This document shows positions 33,075 through 42,630 of a stretch of DNA of 64,000 nucleotides, piece by piece. The translations under genes were made by a program, and so were the position numbers. Below the pieces are notes generated by a model that saw only the letters and a program-made list of their open reading frames with translations, was not told the origin of the DNA and did not search any database. The stretch is taken from positions 992,001 through 1,056,000 of the forward strand of contig JARGXX010000016.1 of assembly GCA_030374765.1 (NCBI GenBank), in the 5' to 3' direction. Source of the stretch: Agarophyton chilense. Its lineage: Eukaryota; Rhodophyta; Florideophyceae; Gracilariales; Gracilariaceae. Each line of letters begins with the position of its first letter. Within the stretch, counting starts at the first letter, position 1.

Positions 33075-33289
33075 CAAGAATGTTTCGCTTTACTTCTGAT
33101 CTTCGTCTTCTTTGTCCCTTCCTCGGTCCCCCCCAGCTGTAGAACTCTACGAACTTTAGCTTGTGCGCTACTTGTAGTCTAGCTAGTTCTACCTTCTAGC
33201 TGTTAGAACGGTTCCCTATATTTGAACCTTGTTCAAATATCTTGTGCGCAAATAGTTCGGACTGTAACCGAACTCAAAATATTAACACA
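33075..33289 (-). repeat. Copia 3' LTR
   Basis: 215 bp, paired with 56422-56634. On the minus strand it starts TGTGTTAATATT just after the purine tract at 33290-33306. It contains two hairpins kept in both copies: ATATTTGAAC/GTTCAAATAT with a CTT loop (33218-33240) and AGTTCGG/CCGAACT (33254-33274). Confidence 0.88.
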
Positions 33290-33599
33290 CTTTCCACTTT
33301 GTCATCTTAAAAACAGTTGCTTACACTTTGCTCTTGGACAATTTCACTTACCCGGTAGATGAGTGAACACTGCGCGACTCAGCAGTAGAGAGGTCAAATG
33401 GCAATTTTCCATCACACAGCAAGAGCTCTAAAGTTTGAAAAAGCAAACTGTCGGTCTTCGTGAGGGGATCAGCCAACTTTTGTTTTCCAGGTATCCACAC
33501 CATTTGGTCAACGTTATGAATCTCAAACTGATACCGTTTAACGCTAACATCTCCAGGAACAGAGCGATTATTGGCATTTCGATACGTAGATAGAGCACT

Positions 33600-34007
33600 T
33601 TAGAGATTCATAGAGTCAACGACGACAATGTGGCCTACTTCTTTACCAAGTAGCATATTCATTGCCTGAACCAGTACGTTTACTTCATCAATACCCTCAC
33701 CGGCGGCGAGGATTTCTGCAGAACCAATAGACTTCACAGGTCTTTTGGATTTGTGAGAACTCCAAGCGAGGGGATGAAAAATGAAATTCTTCTTCAACTC
33801 TCCGAACAAAAGGCCAGCCACAAACCCCAGTTGCCCATAGTCTTCGGTGCGAATTGCATCCGAAAATACCACCACTGACACTTGGTACGACCGGGAATCA
33901 TTTGGTCGCTGATAATGTGTGATAGTGCCTTGTCTCTGCAAAAACCGAAGCATGTTGACCTGCGTAACTAAATCCTTCACAAGAGGTTGCGGACCTTTCT
34001 GCTGTAG
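33600..34007 (-). pseudogene. Copia RNase H (3' part of the split element)
   Basis: Seen on the minus strand from 34007: LQQKGPQPLVKDLVTQVNML, then VVVFSDA (catalytic Asp area), GQLGFVAGLLFGELKK, FHPLAWSSHKSKRPVKS, and the SAEILAAGEGIDEV segment with the catalytic Glu, ending VVVDSMNL with TAG at 33601-33603. This part is open throughout, so it decayed little. Its upstream half is at 45809-46013, across gypsy element 1; the target copies GAAAC mark the break. It removes RNA from the RNA-DNA hybrid. Confidence 0.85.
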
Positions 34008-34012
34008 GAAAC

Positions 34013-34927
34013 TGTGGAGCAAGACCCGGCGACAGGAAGTGCTCTCAAGGTGTTCGAAGCCTTGCTCCCTGGGGGAGGCAGACTCAGAGACAGACCCCTC
34101 CGTTCCACCCGTAGTGTGGGGTGTAACTCCCACGGGGGATTCCGGCAGTAACGACGGAGGTGAGGGGTAAAAACCGTTGGATCGGGAATGGGTATGGGTA
34201 TCCCAAAGAATGGGGGAAAATCCGGCAAAGAGGAAAAACGGGGCGAGGGTCGGGCACTAACAGGCACCGGACCCGAGAACCAGAAAAGGGGCGAAACAAC
34301 AAAAGAAACCCAATACAGGGGCGAAAACCTGTCCTCGAAAGGAAACACAAAAAGCACGCAACAAGTAAGCAGAACCTCCACGGGGTATCGTGCACGCAGG
34401 TCGTCTGAGCGGTCCCAAGGGGGTGGTTGCACGGAACCCAAACGTGGGCACTCTCCAAGTGGAGTCGTGTCCCTACGCAGGCGTTGCTAACCAGAGCCCG
34501 TTCCGGGTTGTAAGGCCGAAACGATGGCGACGGAGAACCTCTAAAGGTATCGAAGACCAACCTTGGTTACCATTTACTTTGAGCTTCGGACTGTCAGATC
34601 TCGCCTCCCTAAGTAGGGCCCACTAACTAAACTCTACAGTAGTGCACACCTGCTCAGGGCCATACACGTGGAGATCCCACTGCCAGGGCCCAAAAATCCA
34701 ACGTTCTAACAAATATCCGAAAATCGGTGCCAAAATTAAGCCACGTGTATCACGGGGCCAATCCAACCATGGGCCATCCGAATTTTCCCTTATAGGCGAA
34801 ATATAGCCAGAAAACAGTGCCACCTCAGCACACCTTAGAGGGGATCATAGTCATAACCCTCGGAGGGTTCAATCCTCATTCTATGAGTTGCATCTTCAAG
34901 TTTCCCCTAACTGGGCGTTGCTCTACA
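34013..34927 (-). repeat. Gypsy element 1, 3' LTR
   Basis: 915 bp. It holds G-box palindromes CACGTG at 34665-34670 and 34742-34747, a CCAAT at 34758-34762, and a core with TATA motifs on both strands (34787-34805, TATAGGCGAAATATA on plus). The plus-strand side could start the antisense gene at 35009. A conserved ACAGGGGCGA block recurs in the LTR at 61719-62606. A purine tract on the minus strand (34928-34943) abuts it. Confidence 0.92.
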
Positions 34928-35008
34928 TCCCCCCCTCCTTAAGACGAGGAAGAACATTCCGAGCCGCGGGTGTCTAACTTTCCGATCACTATACATATTT
35001 CTTTCCCA

Positions 35009-36865
35009 ATGGGGTCCTTCACCACTTCTGAGGATCGCCACAAAACCGGCACATCGGTACAACTCTCTTCTACTCCTCCGACTTTCGGCGATAAGCAACT
35101 TTTCGCAACAGCGGTCTCGACTAGCGCTCTCAAGGGAATGAACCCATACGCCATCAACCCACTCTCGGGGCCATCGGCCTCCGCGCCGGCGGACAACGAA
35201 GCTCCCCAGCAGGGTGAATATTTCTCCGGTTTGGATGCGGCTCCGTCAGGTACCGAACCTTTCGCCTCGGCGGGCAACCGACATCCTCAGGAGGATTTGG
35301 ACATCAACGCGGTGGCGTGGAACTCCGCCCATGCGATGCCCTTGGTAGCAAACTCGAGAGGTTGGATCTCAAACGAATCCTTTCGAAGGTGGAGTCCCCT
35401 TACCGATCCGGTGATCTATTCCCGCGCTCCGTGGTTCCATCCGACAGCGGTTCGCGACGATGAGCTCATCGACTCCTACGTGGAGGACGGCTAATTGCCG
35501 GGTGGCCTACCTGTTGAGGTTGTACGTTCTCCCGATTGGAGGGCGCGGGTAGCCATAGAGCCTCAGTATCTATACCGCAGTCGCGGGGAGTCCCTGGACA
35601 AGGCGCGCGCAACGATGGCGGCTCTGGCCTACCAGCGATTGGAGAGGTCACGCTTTGACCATCTGGTTCCCCCGGAGTACGGGTTCGACGTCGCCTATTA
35701 CCACACGTACGGTGAGGTCTCCTACAGGGATAACCTGGCAGCCTTTCCCGAAGCCGAGGTCCGCGGACCAGGTTTTCCTCTCCGAGAAGATATGCTCCAA
35801 TGGAGTCGTCCCATCCTTCGGGCTGAGTTCAGGTACTTTCAACGGCAGTTTACCCAGTATGGGTTCGATCGACGCGTGCGCTTCGAGCGCCGCTCGCGCT
35901 CCCGTTTCGGGTTCCTTGTCCCGTATCCTCACGTGGAACTGGAGCGCATCCGTAGCACGGCGAAGGTTGGGCGATTCGTGCCCCTTTCAGCTTGATGGAG
36001 TAAGGTCGAGGTCCCCCGAGGGTGCTTTGCTGAACTGCCCCCATGCATCTACTATATCGGGTCTCGTTTGATGCACGACCCGAACTCGGGATACTGGGCC
36101 CTCGTTGCAGCCGAGTGGGCAGCCCGCGTAGCGGCGCACCTCCTCTGGGATGCTCATGACCATTTCCGTATCTGGTATATTCCTCCGATGCTACGGACCA
36201 TCATGCGTCAGATCGACCTTGTCCCAGTGTTGGGTTCGGCCAGCAACGTGCAGGACCTGTATCCAATCTTGGACGTGATCGACAACACCCAATGGGATCG
36301 AGTTCCAGTGGCAAATCAGCCCGCAGGGGAAGGATCCGCACGAGACAAGTCTCCTGGCCGGTACGATCCGGGCTCCGGTAACTGGGTCTATTACAATCCC
36401 TTCGAAGGGGTTCGCATCAGCGCGGCGCAAGCACGGGGGATGATGGACTCGCCTCGACCGATGCCGGTGGGACACCCGATGGGGTTCATTTATACCGACG
36501 ATTACGAGTACGAGCCTCCAGTAGACCTGGACGATCCAGCGTTGGATAACGAAGTGCCAGCTCCTAGTGGAGTACTCCCTGTGGAGCCATCTGCACCCTT
36601 CCAACCAGTGGGAACGACCTCAGCTGCGGCGGCGAATGCATCCGGTGGCGGTCCATCTGCTCCCCCCGGGTGGGGTGTGAACACCCTTGCGCAGGCGCCG
36701 GTTGCCACTCCGCAAGTGGATAGTGTGCGACAAGGCCTCGTGAACGCAGGCATTCCGATTCCCCCGGGTATGACGGATGTGAGCCAGATGTTGGCTTTCG
36801 CCTCGGCGTACCATCAGGGTCAGAATCCCAACGGTGGGGCGGGTCCCTCCTCGGGCTTTCCGTAG
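35009..36865 (+). pseudogene. Antisense-strand accessory gene of gypsy element 1 (unknown family)
   Basis: Not a family I can name. ATG at 35009, 82 bp inside the 3' LTR, opens one frame of 619 codons to 36865, broken only by TAA at 35492-35494 (relatives have Tyr or Asn there) and TGA at 35993-35995 (relatives have Trp). Seen: a Ser/Thr/Pro-rich N-terminus (1-130); SRAPWFHPTAVRDDELI (about 140-157); WRARVAI and EYGFDVAYYHTYGEVSYRDN (about 225-245); a basic Arg-rich stretch near 300; VEVPRGCFAELPPC; WALVAAEWAARVAAHLLWDA followed by RIWYIPPML; then a Gly/Pro/Ala-rich tail. No clear signal peptide or membrane span. Homologues: 2281-4208, 52779-53676, 57669-58415 and 62642-64000, always on the strand opposite to gag-pol. 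It is convergent with the chromodomain ORF. Confidence 0.8.
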
Positions 36866-36898
36866 TTCCGCCTTCGGGCAATTGTAGAGTCCATAGCT

Positions 36899-37085
36899 TG
36901 GCGACAATAGTAAACTTCTGATATTTGCATAACTTCTTTTCTTCTTCCTTCCTAGGATCTTAACTTCTTCTTCATCTTCTTCATTCCTTCTTAGGATCTT
37001 CTTCATCTTCTTCCCTTCCTAGGGTCCAATCTTCTTCTTAATCTTCTTCTCCACTTCGTGGGTCTTCTTTTCCTTTTTCATTATA
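36899..37085. repeat. Polypyrimidine/polypurine tract between convergent units
   Basis: Seen: about 150 bp of CTTCTT-type repeats on the plus strand (GAAGAAGAT on the element strand) with a recurring CCTAGGATCTT spacer. It lies between the end of the antisense gene and the chromodomain ORF. The same tract is at 52559-52735 in element 2. Confidence 0.85.
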
Positions 37086-37254
37086 AACTGTCCCGATAAC
37101 CGGTGTTGTGTTCCCCGGTTAACGGCGCTAGGCCGAGGGCCAGTAGACATTCCCTCTCAATACGTGTTCTTCGGGATACTCTCCTAAATTCCTCTTCAGA
37201 GGTCCAACATCTTCCTCACTTCGAGGTCGCATCCACAACAGTTCCCGTGGTGGC

Positions 37255-37494
37255 TTACCCGACTTGGGCACGATCCAGACTTGAAGGCAAGGTTACCCGA
37301 GCGCGTCGGTGATAGGATAAAACCTTAGACCTCGGAAGGTGCTCAATGGGTTCCACTGTATCCTCATCAGGCGAGAATCCGTACCATCGGACTTGGTAGC
37401 GAACTTCTCCCTCGGGGGTGTAGATGTGACGCACGATGCGATCGATAACGAATTCCTGCGGGTACACTTTTCCCTGTTCGGGCTTCTCTTCCAT
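37255..37494 (-). CDS. Chromodomain ORF of gypsy element 1
   Basis: A chromodomain of a chromovirus, expected to bind methylated histone and guide insertion. ATG at 37494 gives 79 aa; the frame is open further back to about 37572 without ATG. Seen: FVIDRIVRHIYTPEGEVRYQ, then VRWYGFSPDEDTVEPIEHL with the usual aromatic cage positions, then a basic end. It is separated from the integrase GPY module (38780-38850) by ~1.3 kb with several stops, where chromoviruses usually fuse it to integrase. Either an intron joins them or the domain is made alone. Element 2 has the same ORF with a stop after DEDTV. Confidence 0.72.
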   Translation of the reverse strand: MEEKPEQGKVYPQEFVIDRIVRHIYTPEGEVRYQVRWYGFSPDEDTVEPIEHLPRSKVLSYHRRARVTLPSSLDRAQVG

Positions 37495-37830
37495 CTTGGA
37501 ACGCTCTAGTTCCCTTGAGGGTGTCAACGTAGGGTCTAGACACACCCCGGTGGGTTCTTTTCCGTGTTGCAAGCGGGTCTCAGCACTTCGTCCAAACGGT
37601 GCCGAGTGGCCTGTGGGCTACGTTGTAACTTCCGTCTACGGAGTCAAAATGGCCCAGTTTTGGGGCCTTCTTAAAGCTAAGATCTTCCCGATAACAACGG
37701 AGTTCTTAGATTCCGTGACGGTTGAGAAACCGCGACGCGGTAGTGTCTCCAATCTCAGGGGGTTAAGACTTCAACGTCAACTCGAGCTACGGGGACGAAG
37801 GTTGCTCTTGTGCAACGCGCCGTGCGACGG

Positions 37831-37930
37831 AGGCGGTTTGCGCGACGGTTGGTCGTCAGAGCCTCTTGATTGGCTCAGTGAGGCGGTTTGCGCGACGGTT
37901 GGTCGTCAGAGCCTTTTGATTGGCTCGGTG
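37831..37930. repeat. Two tandem 50-bp units, each with a CCAAT motif
   Basis: Units 37831-37880 and 37881-37930 differ at two positions. On the element strand each holds CCAATCA. The same pair occurs in element 2 at 51714-51813. They lie between the integrase linker and the chromodomain ORF. Confidence 0.92.
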
Positions 37931-38370
37931 CCATTCGACGTGTGCCACATAAATGCGCGGGCGCCGGTTACCACTCCGCAAGCGGGTGTGAGGTGGCTCT
38001 TCCGACACGCGCTAGCACTCTCCTGAGCTGTCCCCGACGGGTTTCACTCATTTCTTTCCCATTCCTGAGGGTTCCAGTGTCTCCATAGGAGTTCCTATTG
38101 CCATTCCATAACGGAGAGCCAAATTTGGTCATCCTCGTCGTCGAGATCTTCCCCGTGCGGGTCCGCTGACACAGCTCGTTCCCAAGAAAGCGGGGTTTGA
38201 GTGTGCGACACCTCAGTGTCTCTTCCGCAGCGGCGGGTGATCGTCGGCTCTGTAGGCGTTCCGGGTGCAGAGTTCTCCACACGACTCTCCCTAGGCGGGT
38301 TTTCGTCATCTTTTCTGACGTTGTGCTCGGCTGGGTCGGCGGTGATGTCGCTACCCATATGCTGGGGTTG

Positions 38371-41300
38371 TTACTTCTCTGTCGCCGGCTCGGTCGGGCT
38401 CGCCGTTTCACTGTGAGAACTAGATTCCCTGTTAGGGCGACTGGTTGACGCCGAAACATCGTCCTGGGAAGGAACTAAGTCCTCCTCCCCCTCCTTAGGC
38501 GGAGAGCCAGGAGGCTTGATTACCTCCGGTGGGGGAGTAACTCTGTAAGAGTTCGTTGGCTGGGCCCTTGAGGGAGCGGGCCCAGGTTCGGGAGTATCCG
38601 AAGGTTCCGGTAGGTCGGTTAAACCACGTTCCGGGTGCGGAAGTATAACGGGGCGGGTGTTCGAATCTCCGCCTGACGGGTTAACTTCCGTTGAATCATT
38701 CCCTGTGGAGGGCGTTGGTGCCGACACCACTTCCACATTTGGGTTGGGCGCTCGTGTGATGCGGTCCCTGGAGATCCGTTCGTGGCGGTTAGCGATATCC
38801 AACACCACCGTGTCCGGGTCAACAGAAACCACACGATAGGGTCCGTCCACAATTGGGCGAAAGCTTGTGCCTACGTTCCTTTTCAGGATTGTAGTATTCC
38901 TTTCGAAGGAAGACGAAGTCGTCGGGCTCCACCTGAGGTAGAGGTTTGCGAACCCGATTGTCAAAGTCCTTCTTGTAGGCGCGTTGAGCTTTGTCCATTG
39001 CTTTCCGGGCTATCGGCACCATCTTCGTAAGCCACTCCTTCCAGGCTTCTCGGTACAATCCCAGTGACGGGTACGTCGACAGCGTCGGTTGAGCCTCGAT
39101 GGCGACCGGCGGCGGTGTCCTCGACAGTACCAGTTCGAATGGGGATAACGATGTAACCCGATGTACCTGGGTGTTGTATGCATACGTGATAGCGTCTGTG
39201 TACAAGTCCCAATTTTTGGGGTGATCCGCAACATACGATCTCAAAGCGTTGAGTATCGTGCGGTTAAACCTCTCCACCTGGCCATTCCCCTGAGGGTGAT
39301 ACGTAGTAACAAATAAATTCCTTACATCAAGGATTCGACATACATCCTGAAAGAACTTTGATGCGAATTGCCCTCCGTTGTCGGATAGCAACTGCACCGG
39401 CGGTCCATATACGAACACCCAATGGGTCACGAACGCTTGCGCGACGGTAGCGGCGGTGATCCGCTTCAGCGGCACAGTTCTCGTTAGCTTAGAGAATCTG
39501 TCAGAAATGACAAGCAGATACCGATGACCTCGGGGCGTCCTGATAAACTCCCCTAGGATGTCTATGGCCGCGAATTCGAGTGGAGCCCGTGCCGGGAACA
39601 GCGTCAACTTCTTAGAGTGCTTCCGAAGTTTGACGTCATTCTTGGCGCAATTGGTGCAGGCCCATCTGACGGCGTAACAATCGAATGCCATTGCCGGCCA
39701 GTAAAAGTCCCTTCTCAACGTGAGGTACAGTTTTCTTCCCCCGGGGTGGGCGCCAACCTTCACATAGTGAGTGAGGTGTAATACCCTCTGTTGTAGGGTG
39801 TGCGGCACCACTATCCTCGGGCGAGGTCCAACGGTCCTGATTAGGTAACCCTGATCGTCGTCCTCGAAAGGTAACTGCAATCCTCCGTTGAGGCGAGCCC
39901 TAATCCGTGTACAGAATGGGTCGAGCTGTTGCTCGCGTATCATCTCCTCTGGAGAGATAGGTATAAAAGAGCCGGTCGGCGAATCCAGACTCTCGTTGAC
40001 GAGTATATCGTCACAAACATCATCCGTCAGCGGTTGAGCTCCTCCCTCGAGGTCCGATACCATAAAGCATGGGATGTCATCGTCCTCGTATGGTTCCGTT
40101 TCCGCTGTGGTTCCCAAGCGGGATAGTGCATCAGCCTGAGTGTTCAGCTTCCCTTTCTTGTACAGGATCTCGAAGTCGAATTCCGACAGTCGGAGACGCC
40201 AGCGCATAAGGCGGCCCGACGGTTCGGAGATCTCCAGGAGCCAACGCAAGCATGCGTGGTCCGTATGGACTTTGAAACGAGTACCCACCAGATAGGGGCG
40301 AAGTGTAGCTAAGGCCCACACAACGGCTAAACATTCTTTCTCGGAGACCGAGTAGTTCCTTTCATGGATATTCAGGGAACGTGACCAGTACCCAATAGGG
40401 TGACGTTCACCATCCTCAGAAGATTGGAACAGTGCACACCCTACTTGGTTTGCACTAGCATCGGTGTCCACTTCGTAAGGGAGCCCAGGATTGGGTAGAG
40501 CCAAGATTGGCGGTGATGTTACGGCATTCACCAGTGCCGTGAAGGCAGACGCTTCCGCGTCGCCAAAAGGTTCCAGTTCAACTGGTTGTCCTTTCGTCAG
40601 GAGCCTGTTGAGGGGGTTGGCAATATCCGCAAAGTTCGGGACGAATCGGCGATACACGTTACACAGACCTAAGAAGGATCGCAACTCCGTTTGAGATTTC
40701 GGGTGTTTTGCTTCCTTCAAGGATTTCACTCGTACTTCATCGATTGAAAGCTGTCCGGGACGGATGATATGACCCAGATACTTAACCGAATCGGTGAAAA
40801 ACTCGCACTTCTTGAGTTTCAAGGTGATTCCCGCGTCGCGGAGTATCTTCATTACGTCCCTGACGTGTTCGAGGTGGTCATCCAGGTTGTTGGAGAAGAC
40901 AATAATGTCGTTTAAATACACTAGACACGTCCTCCACTTGAAAGGAGCCAACAGAATGTCTATCGCCCGTTGAAACGTTGCGGGGGCATTTGTCAACCCA
41001 AAAGGCATCCTCCGGAATCGGAAAAGTCCTTTATGACACACGAAAGCCGTTTTGTCTCGATCTTCCTCCCTAATAGGGACTTGCCAGTAGCCCGAATTGG
41101 CGTTGAGGCTAGAGAAAACAGTAGCGCTCCCAATGGAGTCGATGTATTCGTCCATCCGAGGGATCGGGTACACATCCTTAATGGTTACCTCGTTCAGGCG
41201 TCTGTAATCGATGCAGAAACGCCACGATCCATCCGGTTTCGTAACTAACACCACTGGTGAGGCCCAAGCGGACTGGGCAGGTTCAATTACGCCGGCTTTA

Positions 41301-42547
41301 AGCATCTTTTCCACCTGAGATTTCTCCTCTTCCCGAGCTTTCGGTCCAGCCCTGTAAGGGTGTTGGGCAATAGGCCGAGTGTTCGGTAACAAGTCGATGC
41401 GGTGTTCTGTAATCCCAATAGTTCCAAGGGAACCATCCCACACGGGGGTAAATTCACAAAGCATGTGCCTCAGCTTCTCCCGATGAGATGCGGGTACATG
41501 GTTGAGATCCCATTTCTCCAATTCCTGAACAGGATCCGTCTGGTCTGCTCCTGTGATAGGGGCCGTAACCTTCTGAGGTTTAAAGTGTTCAGCGTGTGGA
41601 ACTGCAGTCGTATGCTCACCGTCTTTCGCGATTTCGGCAGTGTCCTCCCCCTCCTTAGGGTCCGCCACACCAAGGACCTCTGCGATAGAGATCTTTGTAG
41701 GTACGACCGCATGCGGATGTGGAAGAACAGAACCCAGGATCTGGTGTTTGACCAAATGCTGCGTTGTCTTTCCAAAGTTGGCTACCAAAACCTTGAAAGG
41801 TTTATCCGGTTCCACGGAGACAGCCCCATTCGCAAGGGCGAGTTGACGCCGCGTATACAGAGACGGGTTCGGTTGTACCACATGCACACCAATTTGCTTG
41901 GTAACAACTGTGACCCAAACCTGGGTTTCTGGCGGGATAGCCACTGACTTCGCAACCTTTACCCGTGTAGACATCGGGTCCTTCTTCACAGATTCCTGCG
42001 CGACAGGGAGAGGAACGCGTGTTCGCGCTGCTCCCTGTAAGGGTTTACGAACGATTGGGATCGTAGACCCGTCTTCGAGTTTCACAGTTCTATTCCGAGG
42101 ACGGATGGCTTCCACGAAGCGGTCGCAAAAGTCACAACCCAGTATGACTGGTGCTGCAAGTGACTTGCATACAATAAACTCTAGCTGAACGAGATAGGAG
42201 CCTAACCTCACCATGAGGGAAATTGTACCCAGTGTCCGTAGCGGGTTGTTGTTCGCATCGGCGATATCCAAACGTGGACCGGTACGAACTTGAACCCGGA
42301 GCAGCGGGGGCAACAATTCAACATGAATTAAGTTAGGAGCGGCTCCTGTATCCAGGACAGATATTTGACGAACCATAAACTGGTTGGACAGGCCGAAGTC
42401 GGCGAATACCTTATAATTCCGCTTGGCCATTACCCTAACTCGATCCGGAATACGGAGATTACGGGACCGTATCCACGGGTGACGGAAAACACTAAAGTAT
42501 CCCGAGTTAACGTAGGTGTCAGCCGTTTTCCTTGAAAGGATTGTCAC
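38371..42547 (-). pseudogene. Ty3/gypsy Pol of element 1 (protease-RT-RNase H-integrase), damaged
   Basis: The open frame 42547-38819 has its first ATG at 42430. Seen in order: protease VLDTGAAPNLIH; RT motif A reads FSSLNANSGYWQ (Asn at 41102-41104 codon) and motif C reads YLNDIIVFS (Asn at 40910-40912), so two metal-binding Asp are Asn; RNase H with DTDASANQVG, SEKECLAVVWAL, HTDHACLRWL and ADALSR, all intact; integrase zinc finger and core with AIDILGE, LSDNGGQF and VERFNRT, intact. Near 38851-38860 one extra base shifts the frame, and IVDGPYRVVSVD (GPY module) plus a Pro/Ser/Glu-rich linker continue in another frame to 38371. Gag ends 84 bp upstream in a different frame. Predicted to lack polymerase activity. 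Confidence 0.9.
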
Positions 42548-42574
42548 AGCTGGGGAGCGAAGCTAGAGCGCCTC

Positions 42575-42620
42575 GGGCGTCTTCAACTCCAGCTTAGAAG
42601 ACGCCCCTCCCGCAGGGGAG
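42575..42620 (-). promoter_or_regulatory. Two stem-loops between gag and pol
   Basis: Seen: GGGCGTCTTC (42575-42584) pairs with GAAGACGCCC (42597-42606) over a 12-nt loop. Directly beside it CTCCC (42607-42611) pairs with GGGAG (42616-42620). They follow the gag stop (42631-42633) by about 10 nt on the element strand. A role in translating pol is inference. Confidence 0.75.
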
Positions 42621-42630
42621 ACTCCCAAGT

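Noticed and set aside
34084-34560. 158-codon frame open in all four gypsy LTR copies
   Set aside because: The copies are recent and nearly identical, so openness is not independent evidence; the start is TTG in two copies; other frames are also open in this GC-rich stretch.
36620-37006. Lys/Glu-rich minus-strand frame
   Set aside because: Product of the purine tract and the mirror of the antisense gene; no domain.
37831-37930. CRISPR-like direct repeats
   Set aside because: Only two adjoining units with no spacers, in a retroelement of a eukaryote.
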